Origin: Actimicrobium sp047621345 | GTDB taxonomy: Bacteria; Pseudomonadota; Gammaproteobacteria; Burkholderiales; Burkholderiaceae_D | Assembly: GCA_047621345.1 (NCBI GenBank) | Contig: JBLHLW010000011.1 | Location: 15,546-79,545 of the forward strand | DNA length: 64,000 nucleotides | Reading direction: 5' to 3' | Part shown: piece by piece, positions 52,985 to 62,635 of the stretch | Position numbering within the stretch: position 1 is the first letter of the stretch | Layout: each line of letters opens with the position of its first letter | The notes under the pieces: model-generated | What the model saw: the letters and a program-made list of their open reading frames with translations, nothing else | What the model was told of the DNA's origin: nothing | Databases searched by the model: none | Made by a program: the position numbers and the translations under genes

Positions 52985-55063
52985 ATGAATTTATTTTTTG
53001 AAGAATCCGGCGACTTCAAGGCCGGCGTGATGATGTCGCAAGCCGGCGAGGCCTATCAGGTCGAGATGCAATCTGGTAAGCGGTCCAAGGTCAAGGTGCG
53101 CGACGTCCTGTTGCAGTTTGCCGCCCCGGCGCCCCATGAGTTGATCGCCGCCGCCAAAAGCGTGTGTGACGAGATCGATCTCGATTTTTTATGGGAAGTC
53201 GCTGGCGAAGAAGAATTTGGCTTTGCCGAACTGGCCGTCGAATACTTTGGCAAGGCGCCGCAACCGGAGCAATCCGCCGGTCTGCTGTTTCTGTTGCATA
53301 CCTCGCCGATTTATTTCTACAAGAAGGGCAAGGGCCGCTACAAGGCCGCGCCCGAAACCGCCCTGAAGGCCGCGCAAGCCGGGATCGAGAAAAAGAAACA
53401 GCAAGCCATCGTGCAGGCGCAGTACGTCGAGCAGCTCAAGGCGCATGAATTGCCGGAATCGATGCGGCCTCTGGTGCGGCAATTACTGTTCAAACCTGAC
53501 AAAAATAGCCTCGAGTACAAGGCGCTGGAAGCGGCTTGCAGTGAACTGCAAACCACCGCACCACGTCTGATGCTGGCCTGCGGCGGATTGGCTTCGGCCA
53601 AGCAGCTGCACTTCGATCGCTTTTTGTTCGAGCAATTTCCGAAGGGGTTGGCGTTTCCGGCCTTCACGATTCCCGCCGCGCCCAAGTTGCCGGTGGCCGA
53701 CGTTCAGGCGTTCTCTATCGACGATGTCACCACCACTGAAATCGACGACGCATTCTCGGTCACGACGCTGGCCGATGGCACCGTGCGCATCGGCATCCAC
53801 ATTGCAGCGCCGGCGCTGGGTATTCAGCGTGACGATGCGATTGATGCGATCGCCCGCGCACGGATGTCAACGGTCTACATGCCCGGTGACAAGATCACCA
53901 TGCTGCCGGATGACCTGGTGCAGTCGTTCACGCTGGCCGAAGGCAAGACCTGTCCGGCGGTCTCGCTGTACGCGACATTGAACCCGGCTGACTGGTCGGT
54001 CATCTCGACCGAGACCCGTGCTGAAGCTGTCCCGATTGCCGCCAATCTGCGCCATAACACGCTCGATGAATTCGTTACCGAAGAAAATCTGGCTGCGGGT
54101 ACCGGCGAGTATCCGCACAAGGCCGAGATTGCACTGATCTGGCAATGGGCGCTGGTGCTGGAGCAGGGCCGCATGGTCAAGCGCGAAGGCTTCGGTTTGC
54201 GGCCCGAGCAGAACAATCGGGTTGATTTCAATTTTTACGTTGATGACGATGTCGTCACGATTTCCAAGCGCAAACGTGGTGCGCCGCTCGACAAGCTGGT
54301 CGCTGAACTGATGATTTTTGCCAACAGCACGTGGGGCAAACTGATGAACGACAGCGGTGTGCCGGGCATCTATCGCGCACAGGGCGGCGGAAGCGGCGGC
54401 TGGGCCACCAAGATGGCGGTGCGCATGGTCACGCATGCAGCGCCGCATCAGGGTCTTGGCGTCGATCAGTACGCATGGAGCACTTCGCCGCTGCGCCGCT
54501 ATACCGACCTCGTCAACCAATGGCAAATTCTGGCCTGTGTCGAGCACGGCGTCATGGCACCCTTGGCGGCACCGTTCAAGCCGCGCGATGCGGATCTGTT
54601 CGCCATCGTCTCGGCTTTCGATGCGGCCTATGGGGCGTATGGCGAGTTCCAGTCGAACATGGAGCGCTATTGGTGTCTGCGCTGGCTTGGGCAGCAAACG
54701 TCGCACCGGCTTGAAGCGGTGGTACTCAAGGATGAAATTCTGCGTATGGCCGATTTGCCGCTCGTCATCAAGTTGCCGGGCATGCAAGCGTTGCCACGCG
54801 GTACGCAAGTCGTACTCGATCTGGCGCGCTGGGATGAAATTGATCTGAGTGTTGAAGCGCGGCTGATCGAGGTGGTGCCAGCACTGGCCGATGATCTGGG
54901 CAATGACGACACCGACGAGACTGCCGATGAGGTCGATGCCAATGTCGATGTCGAGGTGGGTACCGAGGTGGATGCCATCGTCGCTCCTGATCTGGTGACG
55001 ATTGTCGATGGTGCACCACTGTCCGATGGAATCGTACACAGTGACGACCAACCTTTACCGTAA
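52985..55063 (+). CDS. RNase II/RNB-domain exoribonuclease
   Basis: A 692-residue 3'-5' exoribonuclease with an RNB catalytic domain (about 235-560). The metal-binding acid cluster is in SIDDVTTTEIDDAFSV, and the later conserved stretch is YAWSTSPLRRYTDLVNQWQI. A variable N-terminal part replaces the usual cold-shock domains, and the C-terminal acidic tail (DDLGNDDTDETADEVD) is unusual. It degrades single-stranded RNA. The ATG at 52985 is preferred over the adjacent TTG. Confidence 0.9.
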   Translation: MNLFFEESGDFKAGVMMSQAGEAYQVEMQSGKRSKVKVRDVLLQFAAPAPHELIAAAKSVCDEIDLDFLWEVAGEEEFGFAELAVEYFGKAPQPEQSAGLLFLLHTSPIYFYKKGKGRYKAAPETALKAAQAGIEKKKQQAIVQAQYVEQLKAHELPESMRPLVRQLLFKPDKNSLEYKALEAACSELQTTAPRLMLACGGLASAKQLHFDRFLFEQFPKGLAFPAFTIPAAPKLPVADVQAFSIDDVTTTEIDDAFSVTTLADGTVRIGIHIAAPALGIQRDDAIDAIARARMSTVYMPGDKITMLPDDLVQSFTLAEGKTCPAVSLYATLNPADWSVISTETRAEAVPIAANLRHNTLDEFVTEENLAAGTGEYPHKAEIALIWQWALVLEQGRMVKREGFGLRPEQNNRVDFNFYVDDDVVTISKRKRGAPLDKLVAELMIFANSTWGKLMNDSGVPGIYRAQGGGSGGWATKMAVRMVTHAAPHQGLGVDQYAWSTSPLRRYTDLVNQWQILACVEHGVMAPLAAPFKPRDADLFAIVSAFDAAYGAYGEFQSNMERYWCLRWLGQQTSHRLEAVVLKDEILRMADLPLVIKLPGMQALPRGTQVVLDLARWDEIDLSVEARLIEVVPALADDLGNDDTDETADEVDANVDVEVGTEVDAIVAPDLVTIVDGAPLSDGIVHSDDQPLP

Positions 55064-55098
55064 AATCATCGCCACTTGATCCCACTCCCTGACCGCCT

Positions 55099-55992
55099 GT
55101 GAAGCTACCTTTGCGCAACCGAACCCTGACCATCGCCATCGCCATTTCGGTGCTGGTGCATGGCGCGCTGTTGGCTGTGCGCTTTACGGCGCCCGAATTG
55201 CTCCGGCAAAAGCCGGATGATCCCGGCCTTGAGGTGATCCTGGTCAACGCCAAGCACAAGAACCCCCCGCTGAAAGCGGACGTGCTGGCGCAAGCCAATC
55301 TCGACGGCGGCGGCAATGCCGAATCGGGGCGCACCAAGTCACCGTTGCCAGATATGCGCCGTACGCAGGATGGGGACAGCGTGCAGGCAACCCGGCGTCG
55401 CGCCGCCGAGCTCGAGCAGGCGCAAAAGAAATTATTGGCCCAAATCAACACGCCGACGTCGTTGGTCATTCCGTCCCTCTCTGATCTCGAACGACCGAAG
55501 CAGCCTCCACAACCGGATGGCTCTGACGAGCAAGACAGCAGCAAGATGATTGCCCGGCGCGAAGCAGAAATCGCCCGCAATATCGAGGAATACAACAAGC
55601 GTCCGAAAAAGACCCAGATCACGCCCAATACCCGTGAAGTCGGCTATGCCATGTACTACAAGACGCTGCAGGACCGTATCGAAAAACGGGGCACGGTCAA
55701 TTTTCCGGAGAAGGACGGCAAGAAGCTGTATGGCGAACTGGTGCTGTACATCCCCGTCTATCAGGACGGTACGATCTATGAGCGCGATGGCGGCCCGCGG
55801 GTCGAGCGCAGTTCCGGCAACGCTGCTCTCGATAATGCGGCCCTGCGCATCGTGCGGCGCGCGGCACCGTTTGGAAAATTTCCTCCCAACATGCGTTCAT
55901 CCGACAAGGACGATGTCTGGGAAATCATCACCCGCTTTAAGTTCACGCGTGAAGACGCGCTGGAAGCGGAACTCCGCGGTGGCAACAATTAA
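55099..55992 (+). CDS. TonB-like protein
   Basis: A 297-residue protein with one N-terminal helix (about 10-30, AIAISVLVHGALLAV), a long charged and Pro-containing linker, and a TonB C-terminal-like domain (about 195-290: GYAMYYKTLQDRIEKRGTVN, RSSGNAALDNAALRIVRRAAPFG). It starts with GTG. There are no exbB/exbD genes beside it, so it may energise receptors using distant partners or act in envelope organisation. It is followed by aroE after 11 bases. Confidence 0.85.
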   Translation: MKLPLRNRTLTIAIAISVLVHGALLAVRFTAPELLRQKPDDPGLEVILVNAKHKNPPLKADVLAQANLDGGGNAESGRTKSPLPDMRRTQDGDSVQATRRRAAELEQAQKKLLAQINTPTSLVIPSLSDLERPKQPPQPDGSDEQDSSKMIARREAEIARNIEEYNKRPKKTQITPNTREVGYAMYYKTLQDRIEKRGTVNFPEKDGKKLYGELVLYIPVYQDGTIYERDGGPRVERSSGNAALDNAALRIVRRAAPFGKFPPNMRSSDKDDVWEIITRFKFTREDALEAELRGGNN

Positions 55993-56003
55993 GGTATCTC
56001 TCG

Positions 56004-56843
56004 TTGAATCTCTCCTCTCCCCGTGCCGCAGACCGCTATGCAGTCATCGGCCATCCGATTGCCCACAGCAAGTCGCCTGACATCCATGTGGCGTTTGCTC
56101 GCCAGACCCAACAGGTACTGACCTACGCGCCGCTACTGGCACCGCTTGATGGCTTCGAGGACACTGTGCGTGCGCTGATGGCGCAGGGTGGTCGTGGCGC
56201 CAACGTCACTGTACCGTTCAAACTCGAGGCGTTTGCAATGGCGACGACGCTGAGCGAGCGGGCGCAGGCGGCCGGTGCGGTTAATACCTTGCGCTTTGAT
56301 AGTGACGGTATCTTTGGCGACAATACCGACGGCGCCGGTCTGGTCACGGATATTGTCGTCAATGCTGGTGTCGCCCTGCAGGGCAAGCGGATCTTGCTGC
56401 TGGGTGCCGGCGGCGCCGCGCGTGGCGTTATCTTGCCCTTGCTGGTAGAGCGACCGGCACAACTGGTGATCGCTAACCGCAGCAGCGACAAAGCCACCGC
56501 GCTGGCTGCGCAATTCGGGTCACATGGCCCGATCGTGGCACAGACATTCGATGCGCTAGACGGCCAGTTCGACCTTGTCATCAATGCGACGGCGGCGAGT
56601 CTGGCGGATGCGCTGCCGCCTATCGCCGGTAGTCTGTTCGGGCCGACCACCTTGGCTTACGACATGATGTACGGCGCGCAGCTGACAATTTTCTTGCGTT
56701 TTGCAGCGCAATACGGTGCCTCGGTACGCGATGGTCTCGGCATGCTCGTCGAGCAGGCCGCCGAATCGTTTTTGCTCTGGCGTGGTGTGCGTCCGGAGAC
56801 CGCTGGCGTCCTGGCCAACTTGCGGGCGGCACTCGTTCCATGA
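56004..56843 (+). CDS. aroE: Shikimate dehydrogenase
   Basis: A 279-residue NADP-linked enzyme of aromatic amino acid synthesis (3-dehydroshikimate to shikimate). The motifs are YAVIGHPIAHSKSPDIH (substrate serines), NVTVPFK (catalytic lysine), GDNTDGAG (catalytic aspartate) and LGAGGAARGV (cofactor loop). The start is a TTG with a weak AAGG site; no ATG fits in frame. The stop overlaps mtgA by ATGA. Confidence 0.95.
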   Translation: MNLSSPRAADRYAVIGHPIAHSKSPDIHVAFARQTQQVLTYAPLLAPLDGFEDTVRALMAQGGRGANVTVPFKLEAFAMATTLSERAQAAGAVNTLRFDSDGIFGDNTDGAGLVTDIVVNAGVALQGKRILLLGAGGAARGVILPLLVERPAQLVIANRSSDKATALAAQFGSHGPIVAQTFDALDGQFDLVINATAASLADALPPIAGSLFGPTTLAYDMMYGAQLTIFLRFAAQYGASVRDGLGMLVEQAAESFLLWRGVRPETAGVLANLRAALVP

Positions 56844-57535
56844 GAACGCTGCGCAAGCTCATGCTGTTGCTGGTCGTCGTGCCATTAGGTCTGGTCGTAG
56901 TGGTTCAGGCCTATTTTTTCCTGCAGATCTGGTGGTGGGTTGACCATAATCCCGGCTCGACCAGTTTCATGCGTGAGCAGGAATCGGTGCTGCGCGAAAA
57001 AAACCCTGATTTCCGGATCAAGTACACGTGGGTGCCGTACAACCGTATCTCGAACAACCTCAAGCGCGCGGTCATCGCTTCGGAAGATGCCCATTTTTCC
57101 GAGCACGAGGGCGTTGATTGGGAGGCTTTGCAAAAGGCTTACGAAAAAAATAATCGCCGGGGCAAAGTCGTCTCCGGTGGCTCGACCATCACCCAGCAAT
57201 TGGCCAAGAATTTGTTTCTGTCGGGGGAGCGCAGCTATGTACGTAAAGGGCAGGAACTCGTCATCACCTACATGCTCGAGTTCCTGATGGACAAGGAACG
57301 GATCTTTGAAATTTACCTCAACGTGGTCGAGCTGGGCATCGGCGTGTTCGGTGCTGAAGCCGCGTCGCAGTATTATTTCCGGGTGTCGGCAGCCGGCCTC
57401 GGTGCCAGCCAGGCAGCACGGCTGGCCGGCATGTTGCCGCGGCCGAGGTTCTATGACAAGAATCGTGGCTCGGGTTATCTGGCCGGGCGTACCGGATTGA
57501 TTTTGCGGCGAATGGGGTCGGCGGAGCTGCCTTGA
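56840..57535 (+). CDS. mtgA: Monofunctional peptidoglycan glycosyltransferase
   Basis: A 231-residue GT51 enzyme that polymerises lipid II glycan strands. A single N-terminal helix (about 9-28) anchors it. The catalytic glutamate is in IASEDAHFSEHEGVDW; GGSTITQQLAKNLFL and the second glutamate in LNVVELGIGVFGAEAA follow. There is no transpeptidase domain. Coupling to aroE by ATGA overlap is common in Betaproteobacteria. Confidence 0.95.
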   Translation: MRTLRKLMLLLVVVPLGLVVVVQAYFFLQIWWWVDHNPGSTSFMREQESVLREKNPDFRIKYTWVPYNRISNNLKRAVIASEDAHFSEHEGVDWEALQKAYEKNNRRGKVVSGGSTITQQLAKNLFLSGERSYVRKGQELVITYMLEFLMDKERIFEIYLNVVELGIGVFGAEAASQYYFRVSAAGLGASQAARLAGMLPRPRFYDKNRGSGYLAGRTGLILRRMGSAELP

Positions 57536-57750
57536 GGAGTCGATAACGTACTCTGCAATCGCTCCATGGCAGGTTTGTAGTTCGGCTGGCTTGAGATCGA
57601 AAATCGTAGCGTGAACAAATTGCGCCGGTTTGGGATCGGAACCCCGAATTGCCTTCTACTCGCTCGCCGCCTGCTCTACAAATGCCCTCCCGGCTTAACT
57701 TGCCGCAGCATCCTTATTGCAACAGAACCGGACACCACGGCATAGGGCAG

Positions 57751-58527
57751 TCAGGTTGGATCACTACCCAAGCCAAAAATATTGCGATAAACAATGCCAT
57801 TGACGACAAAGAACATGGGCGCAACCCAAATTAATCCTATGCCAATGGGAATCGTCGCCAAGATAAAGATCAGCGTCATGACCAGGTAGAGACCAAAAAA
57901 ACGAAACCAGTGATGGGTAATCGCTTTTCTGGAGGTCTCTAATGCTTGCCAAGGGCTAAGATTTTTTTCTACCACCAGCGGTAGCGCCAATGAATAAGCC
58001 ACCATGAGGTAGATGCCAGGCAGGATAAACAACATGAGTCCGATCAAGCATAGTAGATACAACAAAAGCATCGTTAAAAACAGGCGAGTGACTTTAGGAA
58101 AGTAGAAAAATATCTCTTTCGCTACAACCGTTGTTCCAGCAGCTCGTTTAATGCCAAGCATACAAAGCCCCAGTGCAAGCGGCAGCGTGAGCGGCATGAT
58201 CGCCAAGGCAGAAATGATCTTAAATAACATTTGTTGCCAAGTAGCGGTTACTCCAGGTGCACTGATCAAGCCCATGTTTTGCATTCCGAATTCAATGACG
58301 AGCGAAAGCGGAAAAAACGCAAGGGCATAGAACAAAAACGCTAACCAACAGGTGCCCTTGAATCCGCTGGTTTTGCTCCATGCTTCGCTGATGATTGCCC
58401 GCACGGAGAATGGATAGTTTCCAGCGATGCCGCTCGCTATCGAACCATTGACAGAATAATCTCCGGTTTCAGTCAAGTTTGATTCGGGAGTTTTATGAGG
58501 GTTGTGAGGGGTGGTCATATTTTTCAC
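57751..58527 (-). CDS. Multi-pass membrane protein of unknown function
   Basis: A 258-residue protein with an N-terminal polar region (1-50) and five or six helices. Segments such as LLYLLCLIGLMLFILPGIYLM and SPWQALETSRKAITHHWFRF are like those of the DUF975/BPSS1780-type or glycerophosphodiesterase-membrane-domain proteins. Its function is unknown. The base composition is more A+T-rich than the genes to the left. The GTG at 58527 has an AAAGGA site; the ATG nine bases later is an alternative start. Confidence 0.75.
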   Translation of the reverse strand: MKNMTTPHNPHKTPESNLTETGDYSVNGSIASGIAGNYPFSVRAIISEAWSKTSGFKGTCWLAFLFYALAFFPLSLVIEFGMQNMGLISAPGVTATWQQMLFKIISALAIMPLTLPLALGLCMLGIKRAAGTTVVAKEIFFYFPKVTRLFLTMLLLYLLCLIGLMLFILPGIYLMVAYSLALPLVVEKNLSPWQALETSRKAITHHWFRFFGLYLVMTLIFILATIPIGIGLIWVAPMFFVVNGIVYRNIFGLGSDPT

Positions 58528-58995
58528 AAAAGTCCTTTTTTTTGGGAGGTGATGATGAAAAATTAACTTTTAAAAGGGTGTTCAGTTGTAGACCAGTCGA
58601 GAAAAATTTCCTGAAGATAATTAAACTTGCCTTCTTGCAAGTTATGAGTGGGCGACGTGTGGAAAAGGTTCCAAGCAAGCAGCAGGAAAAGACGAGCGCA
58701 GTTCCACAGGACGTTGTTGAATTAATCGACGTCGGGCAAAACGCACCCTGTTTTCTTCGTAATGTAGACGCGCCGGGAGGCTTGGGCGCGATTGGCACCG
58801 GTGTGAATATCCCGATGCAAATCCTGTACCGGTGTGTAGAGAGTCTTCTCGTAGTCTCTTCACGTCACTCCATCTAGGCCCACCGCCGCGTTGCGCTTGA
58901 TGTCATAGAAACTATCCAACCGCAGCAAAGTTGTCACATGATGGAGAAGTGACGTGAATTTCATTTTCCTTTCTTTCTTCGCAGCTTCCTCCCCG
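58528..58995. other. Unassigned gap before the IS110 relic
   Basis: About 470 bases hold no gene I can support. Open frames cross 58642-58877 on both strands without a recognisable family or ribosome-binding site. The mix of A+T-rich (58550-58630) and G+C-richer sequence suggests insertion debris next to the transposase relic. Confidence 0.4.
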
Positions 58996-59337
58996 TGTCA
59001 GTTTGGCGCATTCAAGAAAGATCGACGTGCGTTGGCCGAATGGGCGGCCGCGCGCCGTCCGGAAGAAGTTGTCATGCAAAGCCCCGGCATTTACTGGAAG
59101 AGTCCGCATGCGGCATTGGAGGCGGTCGGCATTCGCGCTCAGGTAGTCAATGCCCGGCATGTCAAGAAGGTCCCCGGGCGCAAGACGGACGTCGGCGACG
59201 CGCAGTGGGTGGCCACGCTGGCGCGGGCCGGCCTGCTGCGTGGGTCCTTCATCCCCGATGAACCCATCTCCGCCGTGCTCGAGCTAGCCAGTCGACGACT
59301 CAAGGCCAGCCGTGAAGAGCTCTTTGATACCTTGTAA
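58996..59337 (+). mobile_element. IS110-family transposase relic
   Basis: A fragment of a DEDD transposase of the IS110/IS1111 group. FKKDRRALAEWAAARRPEE, GIYWKSPHAALEAVGIRA and GRKTDVGDAQWVATLARAG are characteristic. The usual N-terminal DVSK-type part with the first catalytic D is gone. The catalytic Glu of MESTG is replaced (MQSPG). After FIPDEP the sequence jumps to ISAVLELASRRLKASREELF, normally much later in the protein, and stops at once. It is therefore an internally deleted, inactive copy. It lies just beside a hipBA module. Confidence 0.8.
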
Positions 59338-59412
59338 TCGGTCGGCAACTGGTTTGTTGTTCGCCGTGATATCCCCAACTTTTTACCTGGCTGCAGGCAG
59401 CTGGTTATCTGG

Positions 59413-60606
59413 CTATCCCGCCAACGCCGACGGACGCAAGATAAAGCTGCGGCACGCGTCGATGTCGGTATTGCTCACGCCATAGCGCGCAAACACCGGT
59501 TCCCACTGCCGTACCTGCGCCAGCACTTCATCGGCAATATGCATTGCTTCACCCGACTTCAGCATGAAACGTCCGCAATCGGACAGCGCGTTCGACAGCA
59601 GTGCTTGCGCCCCCTGTTTGCCTAGTCGTAGCGACTGGTATCCCACTCCCAGTAATTGCGGTTGCAAGTCAAATGCCGGGGCTAAATTCCAGTGACCTTG
59701 CTGAAACAACAGCGCGTGGTTTTTTTCGTGATCATCGGTGTTTTCGATCAGTACGTTGAAAACCATGCGCCGGAACAGTTGCCGACAGTCCGCTTGCGGT
59801 GCGCGTGCCTCGCGGCGCAGTATGTCGGCCAGATCGGCGTACCCCATGTCGCCTTCCTTGAGTCCGTCAGCGATGAGCAGGGTTCTGGCGCTGGCAAAGT
59901 GGAGGCGTGTACCGGTATCACGGTCAAAGCGTCGTACCAGAAGCACATGCTTGCCTGGCACGGCGATCAATTCTGAAGTCGCAACGGTAATTCCACACAG
60001 GCTGGCCAGTCTCAGGCTGGCGTGTTCGATGGCGGCGACATCCACCTGATCCTCCCGGTCGGGGAATTTGGCGATCCAGTCGGCATCTCGATGCCGCACA
60101 ATGGCTTTCGGACGCGCGCCACCGGCGCCGGAGCCCGGTTGCAGCAGCCGCAGCATGGCCGGTGAAATAGGTAATTGGGCCGCAAGCGCATTGGCCGCAT
60201 CGCGTAGTGCTGGCAAATCCGCGGTCTCGTAGACTTGCTGGCGTTCGGCTTGAAACGATTCCCGCGTGGCTGAAAACCCGAGCGCACCAATGCGGTTTTC
60301 GCCGGCCAGCGCGAGATAATCGAGCGGCGAGCGACGGGACGGATGAAAGACTTTGTTAATGACGGCCCGGCCCCATCGGTCCGGTCCCGCATCCTCGAAG
60401 ATCGGGTGCAGGTCGCAGCCGGGAGGCGGATTAAAGCTGCCTGTGAGTAAGGGTAAATCCGGTGCCAGTGCGAACGCAGCCGCATGGCGCAGCCAGTGCG
60501 GGTCGTAGCTAAAGCGGCAGACCCGTCCCTGCAATAATTCCAGCGTACCGCATGGTGTCGGCTCTACTGCCTGCGGCTGCCAAGCACATCCCCATCCCCC
60601 TTCCAT
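59413..60606 (-). CDS. hipA: HipA-like toxin kinase
   Basis: A 397-residue HipA-family serine/threonine kinase, the toxin of a type II toxin-antitoxin pair. The phosphate-loop motif GGARPKAIV lies at 162-170. The catalytic region IENTDDHEKNH gives D291 and N296, and the metal aspartate is in LAPAFDLQP (D313). E. coli HipA phosphorylates glutamyl-tRNA synthetase and causes persistence; this target is not proven here. The start is seven bases after the antitoxin gene. The N-terminal subdomain is intact, so the toxin may be active. Confidence 0.9.
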   Translation of the reverse strand: MEGGWGCAWQPQAVEPTPCGTLELLQGRVCRFSYDPHWLRHAAAFALAPDLPLLTGSFNPPPGCDLHPIFEDAGPDRWGRAVINKVFHPSRRSPLDYLALAGENRIGALGFSATRESFQAERQQVYETADLPALRDAANALAAQLPISPAMLRLLQPGSGAGGARPKAIVRHRDADWIAKFPDREDQVDVAAIEHASLRLASLCGITVATSELIAVPGKHVLLVRRFDRDTGTRLHFASARTLLIADGLKEGDMGYADLADILRREARAPQADCRQLFRRMVFNVLIENTDDHEKNHALLFQQGHWNLAPAFDLQPQLLGVGYQSLRLGKQGAQALLSNALSDCGRFMLKSGEAMHIADEVLAQVRQWEPVFARYGVSNTDIDACRSFILRPSALAG

Positions 60607-60613
60607 GATGTCA

Positions 60614-60934
60614 TCACGCCCCTGCCTTTCCCTTTCTGATGGTCCGCAATTCCGTCAGCAGGGCTGTCTCGTCGGCTTCCGGATTGGCAATCTCGCCCAG
60701 ATACTGGACCCGTCCGACCAGCCATAATGCGGTCGCATACGACGCCATCGACACGGCCGGATCGCCCGCTTCGAGCTTGCGCAACGTCGGGATCGAGACT
60801 TGCATGCGTTCGGCAAACGCCGCCAGCGATTGCTTGCGACGCTTGCGTGCAATGCGCAGATGTTCGCCGAGCTGGCGCAAGTTGCGCTCCACAGCGGCGG
60901 GTAGCGGTGAGACGATGGAAGGTTCTTTGAACAT
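60614..60934 (-). CDS. hipB: HipB-like antitoxin (Xre-family HTH)
   Basis: A 106-residue DNA-binding protein with an Xre/Cro helix-turn-helix (about 20-75: LGEHLRIARKRRKQSLAAFAERM and VSIPTLRKLEAGDPAVS). It lies directly upstream of hipA on the same strand. It would bind and silence HipA and repress the operon through upstream operators. A short C-terminal tail (TIRKGKAGA) could be the flexible part degraded by proteases. Confidence 0.88.
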   Translation of the reverse strand: MFKEPSIVSPLPAAVERNLRQLGEHLRIARKRRKQSLAAFAERMQVSIPTLRKLEAGDPAVSMASYATALWLVGRVQYLGEIANPEADETALLTELRTIRKGKAGA

Positions 60935-60951
60935 GCAACCAGAATTGTCTA

Positions 60952-60981
60952 TTTCGTCGAAAAAAGCAATTATAGTTTGCT
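60952..60981 (-). promoter_or_regulatory. hipBA promoter and likely operators
   Basis: On the minus strand a perfect -10 TATAAT (60974-60969) lies within an inverted repeat AGCAA / TTGCT (60965-60969 and 60977-60981). A second palindrome, TTTCGTCGAAA, covers 60952-60962. Both are suited to binding by HipB, giving autoregulation. No good -35 was found. Confidence 0.6.
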
Positions 60982-61017
60982 ATTTGGATGCGGCTCCTCG
61001 CCCTGCGCTAGCCAACC

Positions 61018-62568
61018 TTATAGCTGGCTCCCTTCCACCCGGCTGATCAGCACCGTCGCAATCCGTCGATCCAGCATCGCCGCGATCTCAAAGCGCAGGC
61101 CATCGAGTTCAATCGCATCACCAACAGCAGGCAAGGTCGCAAAGCGCGCCAGCAAGAACCCGGCGACCGAGGTGTAGTCGTCGTCGTCGGTCACCAGCAC
61201 ATCCGTTTCCAGCACTTGTTCGAGATAGCGCAAGTCCGCGCTACCGGCGACCTGCCAGTTGTTGGCCGCCAAAAGTTGTACGGTCGGTTGCTCGTCCTCG
61301 TCAGGAAATTCGCCGGCGATGGCTTCTAGGATGTCGAGCGGCGTGACCAGACCCTGCAACGTGCCGTATTCATCGGTGATCAGGATCAATTTGGCAGATG
61401 AGCCTTTGAGCGCTTCCATCACTTTCATGACCCCGACGGTTTCCGGCAGAATCATCGGTGGGTGCACGCTGCTGTGCTCGTCGATCCGGCCGCTCTTAGC
61501 CAAATCACCGATCAGGTCTTTGGCGCGGGCGACTCCAAGGATGTTGTCCATCTGGCCGCGTGAGACCGGGAAGGTGCTATGCGGCGTTTCGACGATCTGG
61601 CGCCGGATAGTCTCTGCGTCTTCATCGAGGTTAATCCATGACATCTCCGACCGTGGCGTCATGATCGAACGGATCGACCGTTCAGCCAGGCTCAGCACGC
61701 CGCTGACCATGTTGCGTTCCTCGGCACCGAAGGTGGCCAGTCCGACGACCGACTCGGCGCTGGCAGCTTGCTCGCTCTGCTCGGCACGGGTGCGACTGCC
61801 AAGCAGGCGCAGGATGGCTTCGGCGGTACGGTCACGCAAGGTCAGATGGGCGGCCTGGCGCATGAAGTTACGCTGCATTAGCTGATTGAAAAATTCGATC
61901 AGGATCGAGAAGCCAATCGCCGCGTACAGATAGCCTTTCGGAATCTTGAAGCCGAGGCCTTCGGCCACCAGACTCAGACCGATCATCAGCAAGAAACTCA
62001 GACACAGCACCACCACCGTCGGATGGGCATTGACAAAGCGGGTCAGTGGCTTCGATGCGAGGATCATGATGGCCATCGAAATGATCACTGCCGCCATCAT
62101 GACGCCGAGTTCATCGACCATACCAACGGCAGTGATAACTGCGTCGAGCGAGAACACGGCATCGAGTACGACGATCTGGGCAATGACAACGCCGAGGCTG
62201 ACGTAGACCCGTGGTCCGGTTTGCACATGCGTGATGCCCTCGAGGCGTTCATGCAATTCCATGGTGGCCTTGAATAGCAGGAACAGACCGCCTAAAAAGA
62301 GTATCAAATCACGGCCGGAAAACGCCACCGGACCAACTGAAAACAGTGGCGTGGTGAGTGTGACCAACCACGAAATCATCGTCAGCAAGCCCAGTCGCAT
62401 GATCATTGCCAGCGACAGACCGATCAGGCGTGCCTTGTCGCGCTGGTGCGGTGGCACTTTGTCGGCCAGGATGGCGATAAAAATCAGGTTGTCGATGCCG
62501 AGTACGATCTCGAGAACGACGAGGGTCAATAAGCCTACCCAGATGGTGGGGTCGAAAAGCCATTCCAT
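61018..62568 (-). CDS. TerC-CBS-CorC membrane protein
   Basis: A 516-residue fusion of a TerC-like membrane domain (1-230, LEIVLGIDNLIFIAILADKV, about seven helices), a CBS pair (about 300-420) and a CorC/HlyC transporter-associated domain (about 430-510). It is the YoaE/YegH-like architecture. TerC proteins are linked to metal (manganese) export and tellurium resistance; the CBS pair suggests nucleotide sensing. The ATG at 62568 is chosen by the family start MEWLFDPTIWVGL; the longer frame is not supported. Confidence 0.9.
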   Translation of the reverse strand: MEWLFDPTIWVGLLTLVVLEIVLGIDNLIFIAILADKVPPHQRDKARLIGLSLAMIMRLGLLTMISWLVTLTTPLFSVGPVAFSGRDLILFLGGLFLLFKATMELHERLEGITHVQTGPRVYVSLGVVIAQIVVLDAVFSLDAVITAVGMVDELGVMMAAVIISMAIMILASKPLTRFVNAHPTVVVLCLSFLLMIGLSLVAEGLGFKIPKGYLYAAIGFSILIEFFNQLMQRNFMRQAAHLTLRDRTAEAILRLLGSRTRAEQSEQAASAESVVGLATFGAEERNMVSGVLSLAERSIRSIMTPRSEMSWINLDEDAETIRRQIVETPHSTFPVSRGQMDNILGVARAKDLIGDLAKSGRIDEHSSVHPPMILPETVGVMKVMEALKGSSAKLILITDEYGTLQGLVTPLDILEAIAGEFPDEDEQPTVQLLAANNWQVAGSADLRYLEQVLETDVLVTDDDDYTSVAGFLLARFATLPAVGDAIELDGLRFEIAAMLDRRIATVLISRVEGSQL

Positions 62569-62635
62569 GCGATGCCTTGTGCAATAAAAAAAACGAGAAA
62601 CGCGCGCGCTGGCGCGGACCGGAGCAGCCCGGAAA

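Noticed and set aside
53867..55051. 394-residue minus-strand ORF
   Set aside because: It is antisense to the RNB-domain gene and has no recognisable family.
62582..62620. Terminator after the small exported protein gene
   Set aside because: A GC-rich alternating stretch and an A8 run are present, but the possible stem has an unsuitable loop and lies several bases away from the run.
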